Source: Cylicocyclus nassatus (Eukaryota; Nematoda; Chromadorea; Rhabditida; Strongylidae). From it: DNA of 64,000 nucleotides. Positions 62,110 to 64,000 of this stretch are shown here, piece by piece. Numbering within the stretch: position 1 is the stretch's first letter; each line of letters begins with the position of its first letter. The notes beneath the pieces were generated by a model that worked only from the letters and a program-made list of their open reading frames with translations, did no database searches and was not told where the DNA came from. The translations under genes and the position numbers were made by a program. The stretch is from the NCBI GenBank assembly GCA_958299035.1, contig CATQJL010000112.1:52752463-52816462 (forward strand), in the 5' to 3' direction.

Positions 62110-63130
62110 GCCGATTTCTCAGCGGGCTAAAACATATGCGTAAGGTAATATAGAAATGCGTCGTGAAGCGGTAGTAGGGAGTTGATCAAGCTAAGATTGG
62201 AACGGATATAGAAGAACTGGGAAATGGAGATTGTTTGAAACGCGCATCGTAAAAAATAGAATAGATGAAACTATCGAAATGAAACTATCGAATTCGGCTT
62301 TTAGCGAAGCCATTCGAAGTTTACCGGTTTATATTCAAACCATAAATTCACATCTTTTCGGAAAGTTGAGTGAGCAGAAAGGTGAAATGAGCGAGGTAGG
62401 TGGATGAGGGGAGATGAATAGACAAACTTAAAGATTTTGAGAATGCCACGCTGATGAGTGAGTTGAAATCAAACGCAGGCATGTCTATGATGCATGGAAA
62501 GTACTGGAAACAGACCAAAACCGATGTGCCAGACGTAACGTCATATTCTTGATGACATTAGAGCTGTACTTTGCTAGGTGTGCCGCATATAAGGATAAAC
62601 AACGGGTGAGCAACACATTAGCACCCGAAATGCACCCACTTCACTACCGCTTTGAAGCGGTCATACAAACTTGTTGACATCTACGACTTCTTCGCGCTTT
62701 ATATAGGGTATGATACTAAGGGGTCGCGTGATCGCGTGATCGCATAGAAGAATGCGAAACATTCAAAATAAGATATGAGAGTCGTCACCCTGATTCAAAA
62801 TAAGATATGAGAGTCATCATTCTGAAACCAGAACACAAAGTTAATGATTGTGATTGTGACATCCGCATCAAAGCGTCAATTCGTAGCGCATAGCTCAAAC
62901 TTGAAAAATATACGCTGCGTGACGGGACCCTTAGTGCGAGCAAACCTCTCGCCGACATAATGGCATCTGGCCTCTCCTCTGGTCATCGTTGAAGGGCGTT
63001 ATATTTTCACATTCCTTTTTCTGGATTCGATCGCAAGCTGGACACTCCTCGTTCGTGCGGTTAAGGATAGGAGGGACGCAGAAAGCTCTGCCGTCGCGCT
63101 TGAAATGATCAAGTGTACATTATAGTAAGG
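62110..63130. other. No gene seen
   Basis: Small local repeats only (CAAAATAAGATATGAGAGTC twice at 62763 and 62795; GCGTGATCGCGTGATCGC at 62724). Confidence 0.45.
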
Positions 63131-63139
63131 ATATATATA

Positions 63140-63640
63140 TATAGGGTGCGGAAAAAGTACTGTCCCTCCAACTTGTCCCCTGAAATACCTTAAACACAAA
63201 GCAAATCTGTAGTTTTCTGATTCCCATACGTAGGGAGATCCTTGAAATTAGATAAAGATAAGTTTGATTTGAAACTGTTTGCTTCTGTCCATTTGAACAA
63301 GTGATAAAAGCGCGCAAGAACATTACCATGCGCCGATAGCATACAAGTGCAATTTTGGACCGTAACTATACCACCAGCATTAATAAGGTTCAAATCAAGC
63401 TGGTGTGTAGCGCATGATTTCTTCTCCAATATTCTATACCCACTGTAGATGAACTATGGATTGGTGATTCTTGTTTTGGTCAAATAAGGAAGATTGTATC
63501 ACACGCAATCCGCGAAATTATTCGAAAAGAGGCGAGTCAGGACTGCGCTTGCGTAACGAATTGGATCCATATTATGACTCAAGGTCCCAGATTATACCAA
63601 AAAGTGACAGGAATAAAAGAGCATCGGACTTTATCTACAG
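63140..63640. mobile_element. Possible Tc1/mariner remnant, one end visible
   Basis: TA + GGGTGCGGAAAAAGTACTGT at 63142 looks like a Tc1/mariner terminus. ISHAIREIIRKEAS-type residues at about 63500 could be a transposase helix-turn-helix relic but are not diagnostic. No mirrored end was found before 64000. Confidence 0.3.
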
Positions 63641-63649
63641 CACGATTTT

Positions 63650-64000
63650 GGGGCGATAAACGATTATACCTAGTCTCTGTGCCACGTTTTCTGAACGGAC
63701 TCTGCTGCGCCGCAGCCACTTCCACGATAGAAAAATTCACAACTAAATTCAAATTAAAATTCACAACTTTCTTCTAGTGCAGCTGCTGACTGGCTACTTT
63801 CACAATATTTCGGTGCCCACTACCACATTCCTTAACCAGTGGAGGATTTCTCAATTCCGCGTGACAAACAAAAAATTTCACAGAAATCTTCACACTTCTG
63901 CGCATCTGTAATGGGGAGTTGCAAGATTTGATATAAAATGGGCTGCGAAAAGGAATTTGCCGCCGGGTCCCTTCGTAAAATTTTGAGGCCAGTTTTTGTA
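63650..64000. other. No gene seen
   Basis: Sequence to the window end; short frames only. Confidence 0.4.

Overview
This window is eukaryotic and almost certainly from a nematode. It has small phase-consistent exons with GT-AG introns (several only about 50 bp), very sparse coding sequence, and a dense, nested load of DNA transposons. The host gene family I recognise best is the SCP/TAPS (CAP domain, 'Ancylostoma-secreted protein', ASP) family, which is greatly expanded in strongylid (hookworm-like) nematodes. I favour a strongylid, but species cannot be fixed from sequence alone. No bacterial operons, CRISPR arrays or rRNA genes are visible.

Layout. 0-2.3 kb: the 3' part of a decayed BEL/Pao LTR retrotransposon (gag with zinc knuckle, retropepsin-like protease, probable LTR). 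3.0-4.7 kb: a minisatellite, an F-box-like fragment and a TTA-flanked palindromic MITE. 5.4-14.4 kb: a plus-strand Helitron Rep/helicase gene, frameshifted and split; its HUH Rep part is at 7.2-8.5 kb and the helicase C-terminus lies 5.5 kb downstream, with tandem repeats, MITEs and a mariner-like fold-back element between them. 14.4-24 kb: a MITE and fold-back graveyard (TA-flanked elements, a 1.5-kb fold-back, a mariner-like element with long TIRs, a small hAT element). 24.7-25.7 kb: three short unrecognised or weakly recognised reading frames. 25.9-26.4, 29.35-31.0 and 42.8-43.3 kb: three non-autonomous Helitrons of one family (A|TC...CTAG|T). 28.6-35.5 kb: a minus-strand CAP gene (signal peptide, Cys-rich exon, Thr-rich linker, CAP domain) invaded by a hAT element that itself carries another hAT, and by a Helitron beside a splice acceptor. 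35.7-36.25 kb: a 500-N gap followed directly by a SMART/template-switch adapter sequence. 36.6-39.2 kb: two further plus-strand CAP-type gene fragments; a 1.4-kb inverted duplication flanks the gap. 41-53 kb: more MITEs, a D-amino-acid-oxidase-like fragment at 43.85 kb, a 1-kb fold-back at 45 kb, a 2 x 404-bp tandem repeat at 49 kb and two orphan terminal exons. 56.7-60.8 kb: a second, minus-strand Helitron Rep gene with short introns, frameshifted and lacking its helicase half. 61-64 kb: a tandem duplication and mostly featureless sequence.

How it fits together. The only host locus with clear logic is the secreted CAP cluster at 28.6-39.2 kb. It appears to be duplicating locally (three copies of the same 5' region) while being degraded by transposons. 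The rest is a record of TE turnover: two decayed coding Helitrons plus short Helitrons with compatible ends, two hAT sizes, and many TA- or TNA-flanked MITEs. Most genes here look like pseudogenes or partial genes, and the scaffold join at 35.7-36.3 kb should not be trusted without re-checking.
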